64,000 nucleotides of DNA, taken from contig NZ_JXQI01000055.1 of assembly GCF_000834015.1 (NCBI RefSeq), positions 62,001-126,000 on the forward strand, in the 5' to 3' direction. The translations under genes and the position numbers were made by a program. This DNA comes from Prevotella pectinovora (GTDB lineage Bacteria; Bacteroidota; Bacteroidia; Bacteroidales; Bacteroidaceae). The notes beneath the pieces are model-generated. The model was not told the origin of the DNA and did not search any database. It was given only the letters and a program-made list of their open reading frames with translations. This document shows positions 1 to 9,600 of this stretch, piece by piece (the first letter of the stretch is position 1; each line of letters starts with the position of its first letter).

Positions 1-561
1 GTCCATCTGCATGGCAATGATATGGCTTTCAGTCACCCAAAGCTGCAACTTGCCGTTGATGCTTTCACTCGACATCATATCGACATGGCACACCAACTGA
101 CCGTTCTCCACTTTGGCATCCACCTGGAGCGAAAGCGGTGTGGAACGCTTCAATTCCTCACGGACGACACCGGCAAAATCTGTCTCAGAAAGTTTTCCAC
201 TCCTGCGATTCACCACACCAGAAGGATAAGTGGTAATACCCCATTTGTTGGCATACTCATCGCCCTCAGGCTGCATCAATCCTATCATGTTCGGCATAGA
301 ACCTTCTTTCACGGCAAGCGTACCTGCATGGATAGAAACAGAAATCAGCTGCTCGCCATACAGTTCTTTCAATCCTTTCACCACCTCGTGGGCAGCAGGA
401 CAGTTGATACATCTCTGACCAGTAAACTCTTCAAGCAGCACCACACGCTGGCTTTAAACAGCAGGCAACTCTATCAGACGGTCATTCTCATCTACCTGGT
501 CGCAACCACCCAACACCATTGCCGAAGCCATCAGCAGGGCATATATCTTTGAAAATTTCAT
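1..561 (-). pseudogene. Omp28-like lipoprotein pseudogene (in-frame TAA)
   Basis: Reading the minus strand from the ATG at 559-561 gives a lipoprotein signal peptide ending in the lipobox VLGGC at residue 20, then a TAA stop at 454-456 (codon 36). The same frame is then open to the window edge. The part after the stop begins with a conserved stretch EEFTGQRCINCPAAHEVV, whose CxxCP motif is that of the Omp28-related, thioredoxin-like outer-membrane lipoproteins of Bacteroidota. A nearly identical motif occurs in the large plus-strand protein at 1100-4870. The gene lies 14 bases after a DUF6029-like remnant and after a broken TlpA-like gene, the order of an intact Prevotella locus as I recall it. 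A sequencing error at one base, or internal initiation giving a protein without a signal peptide, are alternatives. The 3' end lies outside the window. Confidence 0.72.
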
Positions 562-575
562 TCGTCTTTATGTTT

Positions 576-696
576 TTAGAAGTTGTAATTATAAGATACT
601 GTCATACCGTAGCTTGCGGGCACGAAACGGCACACACCACCAGAGCAGTTGTAGCCTGCACGGGTCTTGCCATAGCTCAGCTGCAGACGGTTGTCT
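576..696 (-). pseudogene. DUF6029-like protein, C-terminal remnant
   Basis: Only about 40 codons survive, ending at TAA 576-578. They read as a beta-barrel C-terminus, with SYGKTRAGYNCSGGVCRF followed by a terminal aromatic YNYNF strand. From memory this is the end of the Prevotella DUF6029 proteins, which sit between a TlpA-like protein and an Omp28-like lipoprotein. The upstream edge, around 690-700, is joined out of frame to the TlpA-like remnant, so most of this gene has been lost. The family name is a recollection and not a search result; the remnant nature is clear from the abrupt junction. Confidence 0.55.
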
Positions 697-925
697 CTTC
701 CTGCCAGTCGGCATAGTGCTCGCAGATGGCCTTCAACTCGCGGTTGCAGGGTTTGCACCATGTGGCGAAGAAACTGATGACAAAAGGTTTGCCGTCGTTA
801 CTCAATGTAGATGTGTCAATGGTCTTGCCGTCGAGAGTCTTCAACTTAACTGACGGAAGCTAGGCATTGGCTACCATGGCTACCATGGCGAATGCCACAA
901 ACAAAAATAACTTTCTTAACGTCAT
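677..925 (-). pseudogene. TlpA/ResA-like thioredoxin pseudogene
   Basis: From the ATG at 923-925 the frame gives a 21-residue signal peptide ending VANA and then a TAG at 860-862, exactly at the expected cleavage site. Beyond it the frame stays open and encodes the start of a periplasmic thiol-disulfide oxidoreductase, with LDGKTIDTSTLSNDGK and the active site FFATWCKPCNREL. After HYADWQEE the reading frame is lost: it runs into TGA at 677-679 because DNA from a DUF6029-like gene has been joined there. The thioredoxin fold is therefore missing its C-terminal half. The signal peptide contains a tandem ATGGTAGCC duplication beside the nonsense codon. A possible -7 box on the minus strand lies at 955-962. 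Confidence 0.7.
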
Positions 926-1035
926 AGTTCATGTATTTTACGATTGTTATGCTGCAAAAATACAGTATTTTTGTCTAACAACATTTCTTTTTCCTAAAAA
1001 ACACGATATTCAGTGCAAATTTCAGATATTTTATG

Positions 1036-1043
1036 TATTTTTG
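1036..1043 (+). promoter_or_regulatory. TAnnTTTG -7 box for the large secreted protein
   Basis: TATTTTTG matches the Bacteroidota sigma-ABfr -7 consensus TAnnTTTG and lies 57 bases before the ATG at 1100. No clear -33 TTTG was found at 19-21 bases upstream. Confidence 0.4.
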
Positions 1044-1099
1044 CGCCGACAAGTAATCATTTTTTACATAAAAAACAGGAAAGAGTGAATAAGCTATTC

Positions 1100-4000
1100 A
1101 TGAAGGTTTGTTTCATGCTAGGCATGGGACTACTCATGTGCCAGAACATCGTGGCACAAGAAACGGCGGGCACCCCGATACTGAATGCCTATACATTCAG
1201 CGATGGTTCGTTGCTCCACAGCATGTCAAACAATGGCAAATGGGCGGTAGCCTATGGAGCGGATGCCGCATCATCAGCCTACAGTTTCCCCAAACTCATT
1301 AACCTTGAGACACAAGAGGTGAAAGACCTGCTCTCTGAGTCGGAGCTCAACAACATCTCTGGTGAGGCCACGGCTACCGACGTGACCGACGACGGCAACA
1401 TCGTGGTGGGCAGCAAGGAGGGAAAGCCCGGCTACTGGACCATCTCTACCGGTAAGTTCACCACCGTGAAACTGGCTACCAACACCATCGGCGGACGCAT
1501 CAATGCTGTGACTCCCGACGGGCGTTATGCCGTGGGACAAAGCACAAAGGGTGGTTATGACGAAGTCCCTATGTTGTGGGACTTGGAGAATGGTACCGTG
1601 AAGGAAACCAACTGGCCCAAGACCGACCTTGGCGGCCAGAACCAGGGAATGACACGCTTCATCGGTATCTCTGCCGATGGCCGTTACATCGTGGGTTGCG
1701 TAAGCTACAGCTATCCCTCGGATGTGCTCTACTTTGTTTACGATCGCGACAACAAGACAACCGACCCTATCGGCTTTGATTACGACGAAGCCAGCAAGAC
1801 CTACTCACCCAAAGTGGCTGAGTTGCACCACATTGACGGTGTCCACATCTCTGCCAACGGCAAATGGGTGGGCGGAAATGCCTATCTGACCAACGATGCC
1901 GTTGTACCCTACCGCTACAATCTGGAAACCGGCGAGTTTGAGTGCTTCAACAACACCGAGAGCCAGGACAAGGGCTGCGTGACCATCGACAACATGGGTA
2001 CCATCTATGCCTCTACACCGGCTTACAGCCCTTCACGCACACAATTTGTGATGAACGGCAAATATTGGTACTCGCTCGATGAGTTGCTCAAGGTCTATGG
2101 CATCGACTTCTACAAGAAGACCGGATATGATGCCACCGGTTACATCTGGTGCGCATCAGACGACTGCAAGACGGTTATCGGCAACGCCTACATCAGCCAG
2201 GAGAGCTACATGCTCACCTTGCCTGTGACATTTGCCGAGGCTTGTGGAGCCGTCAACCTGCTCAGCGACTACAGCGTGACTCCACGCAACGGTTCGTCAC
2301 TCACCAACATGTCTAACGTCAGCATCAAGTTCACCCGCAACGTGGAAGTGCTTGGCAACAAAAACGATATCGTGCTGAAGGACGAAGAGGGCAATACCGT
2401 GAAGACCGCACTGAAGTTTGCCATCAACAGCAGCAACAATTCTACCGTGGAAATCGGGTTCAGAACCGTCACCCTCGATGCCGGCAAGAAATACACCATT
2501 GAGATTCCTGCCGGTACCATCTGCGTGGCCGGCGACCGGGAACGCACCAACGAGGCTATTACACTGACTTACACTGGCCATGGCACTGCACCTGTAGCCA
2601 TGACAGCAGTGGTTCCCGAGAACAACAGCACCGTAGGTCACCTGAGCATGACCACCAACCCTGTGGTTCTGACTTTCGATACCGACGTGAAGGTGGCTGA
2701 GGGTGCCGTAGCACAGCTCTACCGCAACGACGAGGAAGAGCCGTTCACCCAGTTGAACTTGCTGGCCGGCAACACCGAGAGCACCTACAAGCAGGTGATG
2801 GTGTATCCTACCACCATTGAAAACCTCTACAAGGGCAACACCTATCGCATCGTGATTGAAGAAGGTGCCATCACCGACCTCAGCGGTGCCAGCAAGAACG
2901 AGAAGATCGAGATTACCTATGAGGGTTCTTATGAGCGCACCGTAGTTTCTGACGACACTCACATCTATCAGGAGAACTTCGCCCTTGGCATGACCAACAT
3001 GATGCTGTATGACGGCGACCACAACACACCGGTAGAGGAAATGCAGGCTTGGATGTTCAATGCCACAACCACACCTTGGTGGTATGCTGCCGACGACGAC
3101 TACAGCAACACCTGCGCCGTGTCTCACTCGATGTACGACCCTGCAGGAAAGTCTAACGACTGGATGGTTACACCTCAGCTCTACATCCCCGACGGCAAGT
3201 GCTTCCTCTCGTTCAAAGCACAGAGCTTCCGCAAGGCCAAGACCGACAAGCTGAAGGTGATTGTCTATGCCACTGAAGTGACATACAACGACCTGACCGA
3301 TGCTACCATCGAGAAATTCATCAACGAAGGCGACGTGGTGATGGACGAAGTGCTTTCTCCCGGCGCCAACGAAGGCATACTGGGTGGTGAATGGCAGAAC
3401 TACTCATTCAAACTCGACAAATATGCAGGCAAGAACATCTACATTGCCTTTGTCAATGAGAACGAGAACCAGAGTGCCGTATTCGTCACCGACATCCAGG
3501 TGGTTCACAACCAAGACTTCACCATCGCACTCACCTTGCCCGAATCGGTAGTGGCCAAAGAGAGCCAGGACATCAAGGGTACCATCACCGTGAAAAACGG
3601 TACGGAAACCTATAGCGACATCAAGCTCCAACTGCTCGATGCCAACAACAATGTGGTTGACGAGATTGCCGAAAGCGGCCTCTCTCTGAAAGTGGACGAC
3701 AAATATGAATTTGCCTTCAGCAAACCGCTGCCGCTGACCATCGGTACGGTTAACAACTTCAGCATCAGCATCCAACTGGGCAGCCTGAGCGACGTATTTG
3801 TAACAAGCATCAAGAACCTTGCTTTCACTCCCACCAAGCGCATCGTATTGGAAGAGAACACCGGCCAGGGTTGCCAGAACTGTCCGCTCGGACACTTGGC
3901 CATCGACAAACTCACCGAGGTATATGGCGACCGCTTCATTCCTTTGTGCTACCACACTTACACCGGTGACAACCTTGAAAGCGGTATGACCGAATATACG

Positions 4001-4870
4001 GCCTACTTCCTCGGCATGACAGCTGCTCCACAGGGACGCATCAACCGTGGTGCCATCGCTTCGCCAATGGTGAGCTACACAGAAAACGGCGTGGTTGATT
4101 ATACCTTCTATGCCAAGGATGGCTCTTGCTGGATGGACATCGCCAATGAGGAATTTGCCAAAGAAACCGAAGCCGACATCAACATCGATGTAGAATACGA
4201 CGAGACTACCGGCAACCTGAACATTCCTTACAGCGTGAAATTCGCACTCTCTCAGGACAAGTTGAACATTGGTATGCTTTGCGTAGTGACCGAAGACAAC
4301 CTCAGCGGTTTCCAGCAGAACAACCTCTACAGCATGACCGACGAAGACCTCGGTGAATGGCAGAAAGACGGTGCCTATGGCAAGTCTATCGTGAGATATG
4401 TATTCAACGATGTGGCTCGTGCCCTCTATCCTTCAAACAACTACAACGGTCAGCTGGGTCTTATCCCCACAAGCGTTGAAGGCAGCAAGGAATACACCGG
4501 TACCATCACCATCAACGTGAACAAGAACGCTTCTTATGTGAGCGATGTGAACAACTGCAAGGTAACTTGTATGATGATTGATGCCAACACAGGTGCCTAC
4601 ATCAACGCTGCCCGTGCAGCTGTGAATGATCCCAGCGGTATCGATAGCATCAACAGCGACAACAGCGACATCAACATCTACGCCGCAAACGGAAACATCT
4701 ATGTCAACGCTCCCGAGGGTGCCACTGTCAATGTTTATTCTGTTGACGGCCAGACATTAGCTACCACAAAGGTCAACGGCTCTGCCCACCTTCAGGTAAA
4801 CGGCAACGGTATGGCCATCGTCCGCGTGGCTGCCGGCAAGGATGTCGTAGTGAAGAAAATCGCCCTGTAA
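1100..4870 (+). CDS. Large secreted multidomain protein with Omp28-like thioredoxin motif
   Basis: This is a roughly 1256-residue exported protein. I start it at the ATG at 1100, giving the signal peptide MKVCFMLGMGLLMCQNIVAQ; a GTG at 1085 would add five residues. Residues 30-200 hold repeats of the DGRYAVG / DGNIVVG kind, resembling HAF-type or WD-like extracellular repeats. Two Ig-like Big_5-type domains follow at about 390-490 and 500-610, each opening with a Pro-x-Asn-x-Ser segment. A jelly-roll, choice-of-anchor-J-like domain spans about 620-803. An Omp28-like region follows, with EENTGQGCQNCPLGHLA near residue 920. The C-terminus resembles a type IX sorting domain (NVYSVDGQTLATTKV, ending VVVKKIAL). 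It is likely surface-exposed or secreted. It diverges from the broken TlpA/Omp28 locus. Substrate and role are unknown. Confidence 0.8.
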   Translation: MKVCFMLGMGLLMCQNIVAQETAGTPILNAYTFSDGSLLHSMSNNGKWAVAYGADAASSAYSFPKLINLETQEVKDLLSESELNNISGEATATDVTDDGNIVVGSKEGKPGYWTISTGKFTTVKLATNTIGGRINAVTPDGRYAVGQSTKGGYDEVPMLWDLENGTVKETNWPKTDLGGQNQGMTRFIGISADGRYIVGCVSYSYPSDVLYFVYDRDNKTTDPIGFDYDEASKTYSPKVAELHHIDGVHISANGKWVGGNAYLTNDAVVPYRYNLETGEFECFNNTESQDKGCVTIDNMGTIYASTPAYSPSRTQFVMNGKYWYSLDELLKVYGIDFYKKTGYDATGYIWCASDDCKTVIGNAYISQESYMLTLPVTFAEACGAVNLLSDYSVTPRNGSSLTNMSNVSIKFTRNVEVLGNKNDIVLKDEEGNTVKTALKFAINSSNNSTVEIGFRTVTLDAGKKYTIEIPAGTICVAGDRERTNEAITLTYTGHGTAPVAMTAVVPENNSTVGHLSMTTNPVVLTFDTDVKVAEGAVAQLYRNDEEEPFTQLNLLAGNTESTYKQVMVYPTTIENLYKGNTYRIVIEEGAITDLSGASKNEKIEITYEGSYERTVVSDDTHIYQENFALGMTNMMLYDGDHNTPVEEMQAWMFNATTTPWWYAADDDYSNTCAVSHSMYDPAGKSNDWMVTPQLYIPDGKCFLSFKAQSFRKAKTDKLKVIVYATEVTYNDLTDATIEKFINEGDVVMDEVLSPGANEGILGGEWQNYSFKLDKYAGKNIYIAFVNENENQSAVFVTDIQVVHNQDFTIALTLPESVVAKESQDIKGTITVKNGTETYSDIKLQLLDANNNVVDEIAESGLSLKVDDKYEFAFSKPLPLTIGTVNNFSISIQLGSLSDVFVTSIKNLAFTPTKRIVLEENTGQGCQNCPLGHLAIDKLTEVYGDRFIPLCYHTYTGDNLESGMTEYTAYFLGMTAAPQGRINRGAIASPMVSYTENGVVDYTFYAKDGSCWMDIANEEFAKETEADINIDVEYDETTGNLNIPYSVKFALSQDKLNIGMLCVVTEDNLSGFQQNNLYSMTDEDLGEWQKDGAYGKSIVRYVFNDVARALYPSNNYNGQLGLIPTSVEGSKEYTGTITINVNKNASYVSDVNNCKVTCMMIDANTGAYINAARAAVNDPSGIDSINSDNSDINIYAANGNIYVNAPEGATVNVYSVDGQTLATTKVNGSAHLQVNGNGMAIVRVAAGKDVVVKKIAL

Positions 4871-4910
4871 TCATAGCCATTCAGCTATTTTGATACAATC
4901 ATCTAAAAAG

Positions 4911-4946
4911 GATGTGCCCTACAAACGGTTGGGGCACATCTTTTTT
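4911..4946 (+). terminator. Rho-independent terminator
   Basis: A 9-bp perfect stem, GATGTGCCC (4911-4919) with GGGCACATC (4932-4940), is followed by six T residues. It lies 40 bases after the stop of the large secreted protein. Confidence 0.88.
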
Positions 4947-5023
4947 ATATCACATAGAGGTGTGTGCTATTAACGACCACCGTAAGTTTTTCCTTAGTGG
5001 CTTTTATCTCGTTTTGCCATCTG

Positions 5024-6481
5024 CTACCAGCACTCGATATCTTTCGCGATATCCGGCAACATGTCTTTTGTAAATCGTGGGTCTTTGTGGCGTCTGCGCT
5101 GCTCGATGTAATTGCGGAGCAAGGCAAACACTCGGGGCGAGAGCAAGAAGATGGCCACAAGATTGAATATGGTCATGAGACCCATAGCCAAATCGACGAC
5201 ACTCCATGCCGTTTGCAATGTGACCAACGACCCGGCCATCACTACCATACCTGTAATGATGCGGAACAAATAAACCGCTCCACGTTTCTTAGTCATGAAA
5301 CGGATATTGGTTTCTCCATAGAAATAATTGGCAATGATCGTACTGTAGGCAAAAAGGAATATCGCCGCTGTGATGAATAGTCCACCTGCCTGCCCCACCT
5401 CACTCTCCAATGCGTATTTGGTGAGGATAATGCCGTCGCGCCCGGAGTTCCACTCGCCTGAAAGAAGAATGATGAATGCCGTGCACGAACAGATGACCAA
5501 TGTATCGGCAAACACACCCAATGCCTGCAACAACCCTTGTTTCACAGGATGGGAGGTGGTGGCTATGGCTGCGGCGTTGGGTGCAGAACCTTCGCCCGCC
5601 TCATTGCTGAACAAACCGCGCTTTACACCCTGCATCACCGCCATGCCTATGGCTCCTCCCACAGCCTGCTCCAGCCCAAAGGCACTCCTCACAATCAGCA
5701 AAAACATGTCGGGCAGACGGGTGATGTTGAGCAATACCACCACCAATGCCAACAAGATGTAGCCAATGGCCATAAAGGGCACTACGATACTGGCAAAATG
5801 GGATATACGGCGAATGCCTCCAAAGACGATGATTAATGTGGACACCGACAACACCACACCTATCCATGCCTGATTCGTGTCAAAAGCATCGGCAAGGGCT
5901 GCACACAAGGTATTGCTCTGCACCACCTGATTGGCCACACCAAAAGTAAGGGTAATGAGCACAGCAAACACCACGCCCATCCAGGGCTTATGCAACCCCA
6001 TCTGCATATAATAGGCCGGTCCTCCATAGAATGAGTCTGCTCCCTTGCGCTTATACAACTGGGCCAACGTGGCTTCGACAAAAGCCGTGGCGGCTCCGAA
6101 TAACGCCATCACCCACATCCAGAAGACAGCACCAGGACCTCCCACGAAAATGGCAGAGGCCACACCCGCCAGATTGCCCGTACCCACACGACTCGACAAA
6201 GATACGGCAAAAGCATGAAACGAACCTATCTTCTTTTTCTTTTTTTCTGGATGAGCATCAACGGCAACGGTATTACTACCCACTTCACCAAACAAAGGCC
6301 GGTCGGCAATCACATGCCAAACATCCTTGAGCAGGCGGAACTGCACACCACGGCTGCGGATGGTAAAATACAAGGCACAAACCACCAACAGCGTGATGAC
6401 TATGTATGTCCATAAAAAGTCGTTGACCACATCCAACAGGCCAGTAACTGTAGTAATGAATAAGGGTGCTATTGTTATCAT
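5024..6481 (-). CDS. Alanine/glycine:cation symporter (AGCS family)
   Basis: This 485-residue polytopic inner-membrane protein imports small neutral amino acids (alanine or glycine) with sodium or protons. It has about ten hydrophobic segments. The family signature SRVGTGNLAGVASA is at residues 97-110, and the second conserved block GLFSNEAGEGSAPNAAA at 289-305 leads into a further membrane segment. Length is normal for the family (450-550). An unusual KKKKK stretch occurs at residues 80-84, in the cytoplasmic loop before the signature. It is a single gene, pointing away from the large gene upstream and separated from it by a terminator at 6565-6597. A possible -7 box (TACTTTTG) is at 6511-6518 on the minus strand. 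Substrate within the family cannot be decided from sequence. Confidence 0.92.
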   Translation of the reverse strand: MITIAPLFITTVTGLLDVVNDFLWTYIVITLLVVCALYFTIRSRGVQFRLLKDVWHVIADRPLFGEVGSNTVAVDAHPEKKKKKIGSFHAFAVSLSSRVGTGNLAGVASAIFVGGPGAVFWMWVMALFGAATAFVEATLAQLYKRKGADSFYGGPAYYMQMGLHKPWMGVVFAVLITLTFGVANQVVQSNTLCAALADAFDTNQAWIGVVLSVSTLIIVFGGIRRISHFASIVVPFMAIGYILLALVVVLLNITRLPDMFLLIVRSAFGLEQAVGGAIGMAVMQGVKRGLFSNEAGEGSAPNAAAIATTSHPVKQGLLQALGVFADTLVICSCTAFIILLSGEWNSGRDGIILTKYALESEVGQAGGLFITAAIFLFAYSTIIANYFYGETNIRFMTKKRGAVYLFRIITGMVVMAGSLVTLQTAWSVVDLAMGLMTIFNLVAIFLLSPRVFALLRNYIEQRRRHKDPRFTKDMLPDIAKDIECW

Positions 6482-6510
6482 GTTTTACTGTTTTTTATTT
6501 ATAACCCTTA

Positions 6511-6518
6511 CAAAAGTA
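6511..6518 (-). promoter_or_regulatory. Possible -7 box for the AGCS symporter
   Basis: The minus strand reads TACTTTTG (TAnnTTTG) 30 bases upstream of the start codon. A second match (TATTTTTG) is at 6521-6528. No -33 element at the right distance was seen. Confidence 0.35.
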
Positions 6519-6564
6519 AACAAAAATATTTAAAACAAAAACACAATGTTAGGAAATCATGTAA

Positions 6565-6597
6565 AAAGCGGTTGAAAGGCAACCTTCCAACCGCTTT
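6565..6597 (-). terminator. Terminator of the 1145-residue secreted protein gene
   Basis: The arms 6565-6579 and 6583-6597 form a 15-bp stem with one mismatch and a three-base loop, followed on the minus strand by a short T run (6561-6567). It lies 27 bases beyond the stop at 6624. Confidence 0.8.
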
Positions 6598-6623
6598 GAT
6601 AAAGATTTATAAGACAGATGTTA

Positions 6624-9600
6624 TTATTTCAGCATATATGTCTTGCCGTTGATGATATACATACCGGGCTTCAAGGTCTTCAGGGCAGAAGCATCTACAC
6701 CCTTCATCACCATCACACCGTTGACTGTATAAACATCAGCCTTGCCACCGTTGGCACCGATGATGTTGGCAATGCCTGAAGGTGTGCCGATGGTATAAAC
6801 AAAACGATAATCTTGTGTGCTTGCAACACCATTCTCAAAGCTTACTGAACCTATTGGCAACAACAAAGTATATGTACCTTCAGCTGTAACCTTTTCAGGC
6901 AACGTAAGTTTCAACTGATTCCATTTTGAGAAATCGTCACCGAATTCTTGATTCGTAATCTTGGTTACATTACCCTTGTCATCTGTCAAAGTGGGAATAC
7001 CACTACCCCAAGCAGCCTCACTGTGGTCATCGAATGTGATATTGAACACATAGAGACTTTCAACTACACCCTCAGCAGGATCAATGGTTACATTTTCAGT
7101 AGTGATATCCTGGATGGTATAAACAAACGACTGAGCCTCAGTGTTGATGTTGTCAGGATCATCATTGAAGGTAACGGCACCTGCGGGGATAGTCAAGGTG
7201 TAAGTACCAGGAGCGGTGATTTCCTCAGCAAGTGAGCAAACCAATTTATTATCTCCATCTCCCCATCCTACATTCCTAATGGTGATAACCTCACCCTCAG
7301 CAGTAGTCAATGTGGGCATTTCAGCGTATGTCCAGTTGCAAGAAGCATAGTCATTGAATGTCAGGTCGAAGTCCTTCAGACTGGTTACAACACCAGGAGC
7401 AGGAGCGATAGAGATGTTCATCGAAGGCTGTGGCTCATCACCCTCAATATTCAGGTAGAAGCTGCACTCACGATTATTCTTTACCATGAATCCTTGAGCC
7501 TGCAAGTCGAGGTTGAAGAAACCTTCGGGCACTACAACGGTGTAGTTGCCACCAGCGGTTATTTCATTATTGAAGCTGACAATTACCTCCTGGACGATAT
7601 AATCCCAGTTATCTTCCTGACCGGCAGGAATTACGTTGGTCACATCGGTAGAAGTGGCCACCACATTGCGCATTTTGTCGAGAATTTCGATTTTGCCCAT
7701 CCATGTAGGCTGGATTCCTTTAGAATAGCCAAACTTGATGGTATTGATGCGCTCAACGGTGCTGCCATCAACGGGATCAACCATTTCAGGAACTGGCAAG
7801 TTGAACTTGGCATCACAATAAACAGTGATGTAAGAAGCGTCGCCTTCTCCATTGTTGCCCTTGACTACCAGTCCGTTCATGTCTTTAGCCAAGATACTCA
7901 TACCAATAGATGTGTACTCGGTCATCACCCATTCAGGTATCTCAACGGTTGCGGTCTTGTTGTCTTCGCTCATGCTTACTGCACAATCCACAGTGTTACC
8001 CATTCCAAGTAGAACAAAGGCTTTTTCAATGGTTACAGCATCACTGAATACGAAATCAACCTTATTGTCAGTAGCATCTTCAAGTATTACATCGGGATTT
8101 GATGAGTCAAAGTGGAGATCTGCAGGAGAAACAAGGGTTACGGGGCTATACTTGTAAGCCTCTGTACCACCCATGAATGAAATGGTAGAAACGAAAACGG
8201 GATCCTTGTCGTAGTTCTTGTCGTCAGTGGTTGCCCAGCCCTTGAATTCCATTTCATATTCATTCTCGGTATAGAGCACATAGTCGATAGGAATCCAGAA
8301 CTGCCAGTGACCGGCTTTTGTCTTCTCGCTCTTGTCGGCAACACTCTTCACGATTTCACCTGTAGTTTTGTTGGTCACTTTATACTGCAGCACACCGATT
8401 TGGTCGTCCATGCTTGTGGTCACGTCAAGGTTGCCATCAGCAATCAGTTTAGCTACAGGAACGCCACCCATGAGGTCAACGGTTACAGAACCGTCGGCTG
8501 AAGACATCACAGCGCTCAACACCTTGGCCTCTGCTGCTTGTCTGCCAGCTGATTTGAAAGTAGCGATAATCTCGTCTGAGTGGTCAACGCCATCAGGACA
8601 TACCATATTCTTCAAGGTAACAATCACTGTAGAGTTGGCATCTGTAGAGAAATTGGGCACAGGGATAGTATATATGGTTGCGTCGGCATCATCAGGGTCA
8701 GCTTCTGCGGTGACCTGCTCTCTTGACACCTCAGCTACACCTTCCTGATTGTTATAAGTATAGGTAAACTGTACGCCATCAAAAGCCATGTTGCCACCTT
8801 TTTCATTGATCCACAGTTCCACAGCCTTGGCATCGTCAATAGTTTGGCCACCAATCAGACTAATTTCAGGAATCAACTCATAAGATACCACTTCGTAGGG
8901 GAAGTTATAGAAGAATGAACCGAGTGAGCCTGAACCATCAGAATAAGCAAAGTTGCCCTCAGCATCTTTTACTCCAAGAATTTGAAGACCCATGATGCCA
9001 TAGTTAGTACCTGAAGGAACCATTACATCAGGTGTACGCACTTTGTCTCTCAGGTCGATAACCAGCATATTGCCACCGAGCACCTTCACCATGCCGGCTG
9101 CAGTAAGGTTTTCTTCATAATAGTCGACTTCTGACTCCAAATCCCCATAAACCAGTTTCACGACAGGCAATGTCTCGTTCAATGAGCCATCGAACTCAAG
9201 CTGTACGAGTGCATTGGTATTGTTGGGGGCGAAATAAGACATGAAGTTGTCCAACCCCTTGCCGGGAACATTGGTCTCGCTGACGAGCAGCAAGGGCTTT
9301 GCTGCGGCTTTATAAGTAGTCACAACTTCATCAAGCACATTCTCAGTGTTGTTGGCATCACATACGCCCTTCAGGGTGATGACCACTTCATCATCGGCCT
9401 TTAATGTACCTTCATTATACATTTTAAGCATGGTTGCTTTCAAGTCGGCTGTAACAAAATAGCCCTGAGTCATCACGTTGATGCCTACCTCTGTTGAACC
9501 TACTTTCATAGTGGCGTCGCTCACCCTGACATTTTTATTGAATGTCCAAGTGACATAGGCACTTGAAGCTGAAAGTGTGCTGCCATCAGCAGGCGTAACA

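Noticed and set aside
1..925. Alternative stop-codon usage (TAA and TAG read as sense)
   Set aside because: All other genes in the window use TAA, TAG and TGA as ordinary stops, and prfB encodes a standard RF2.
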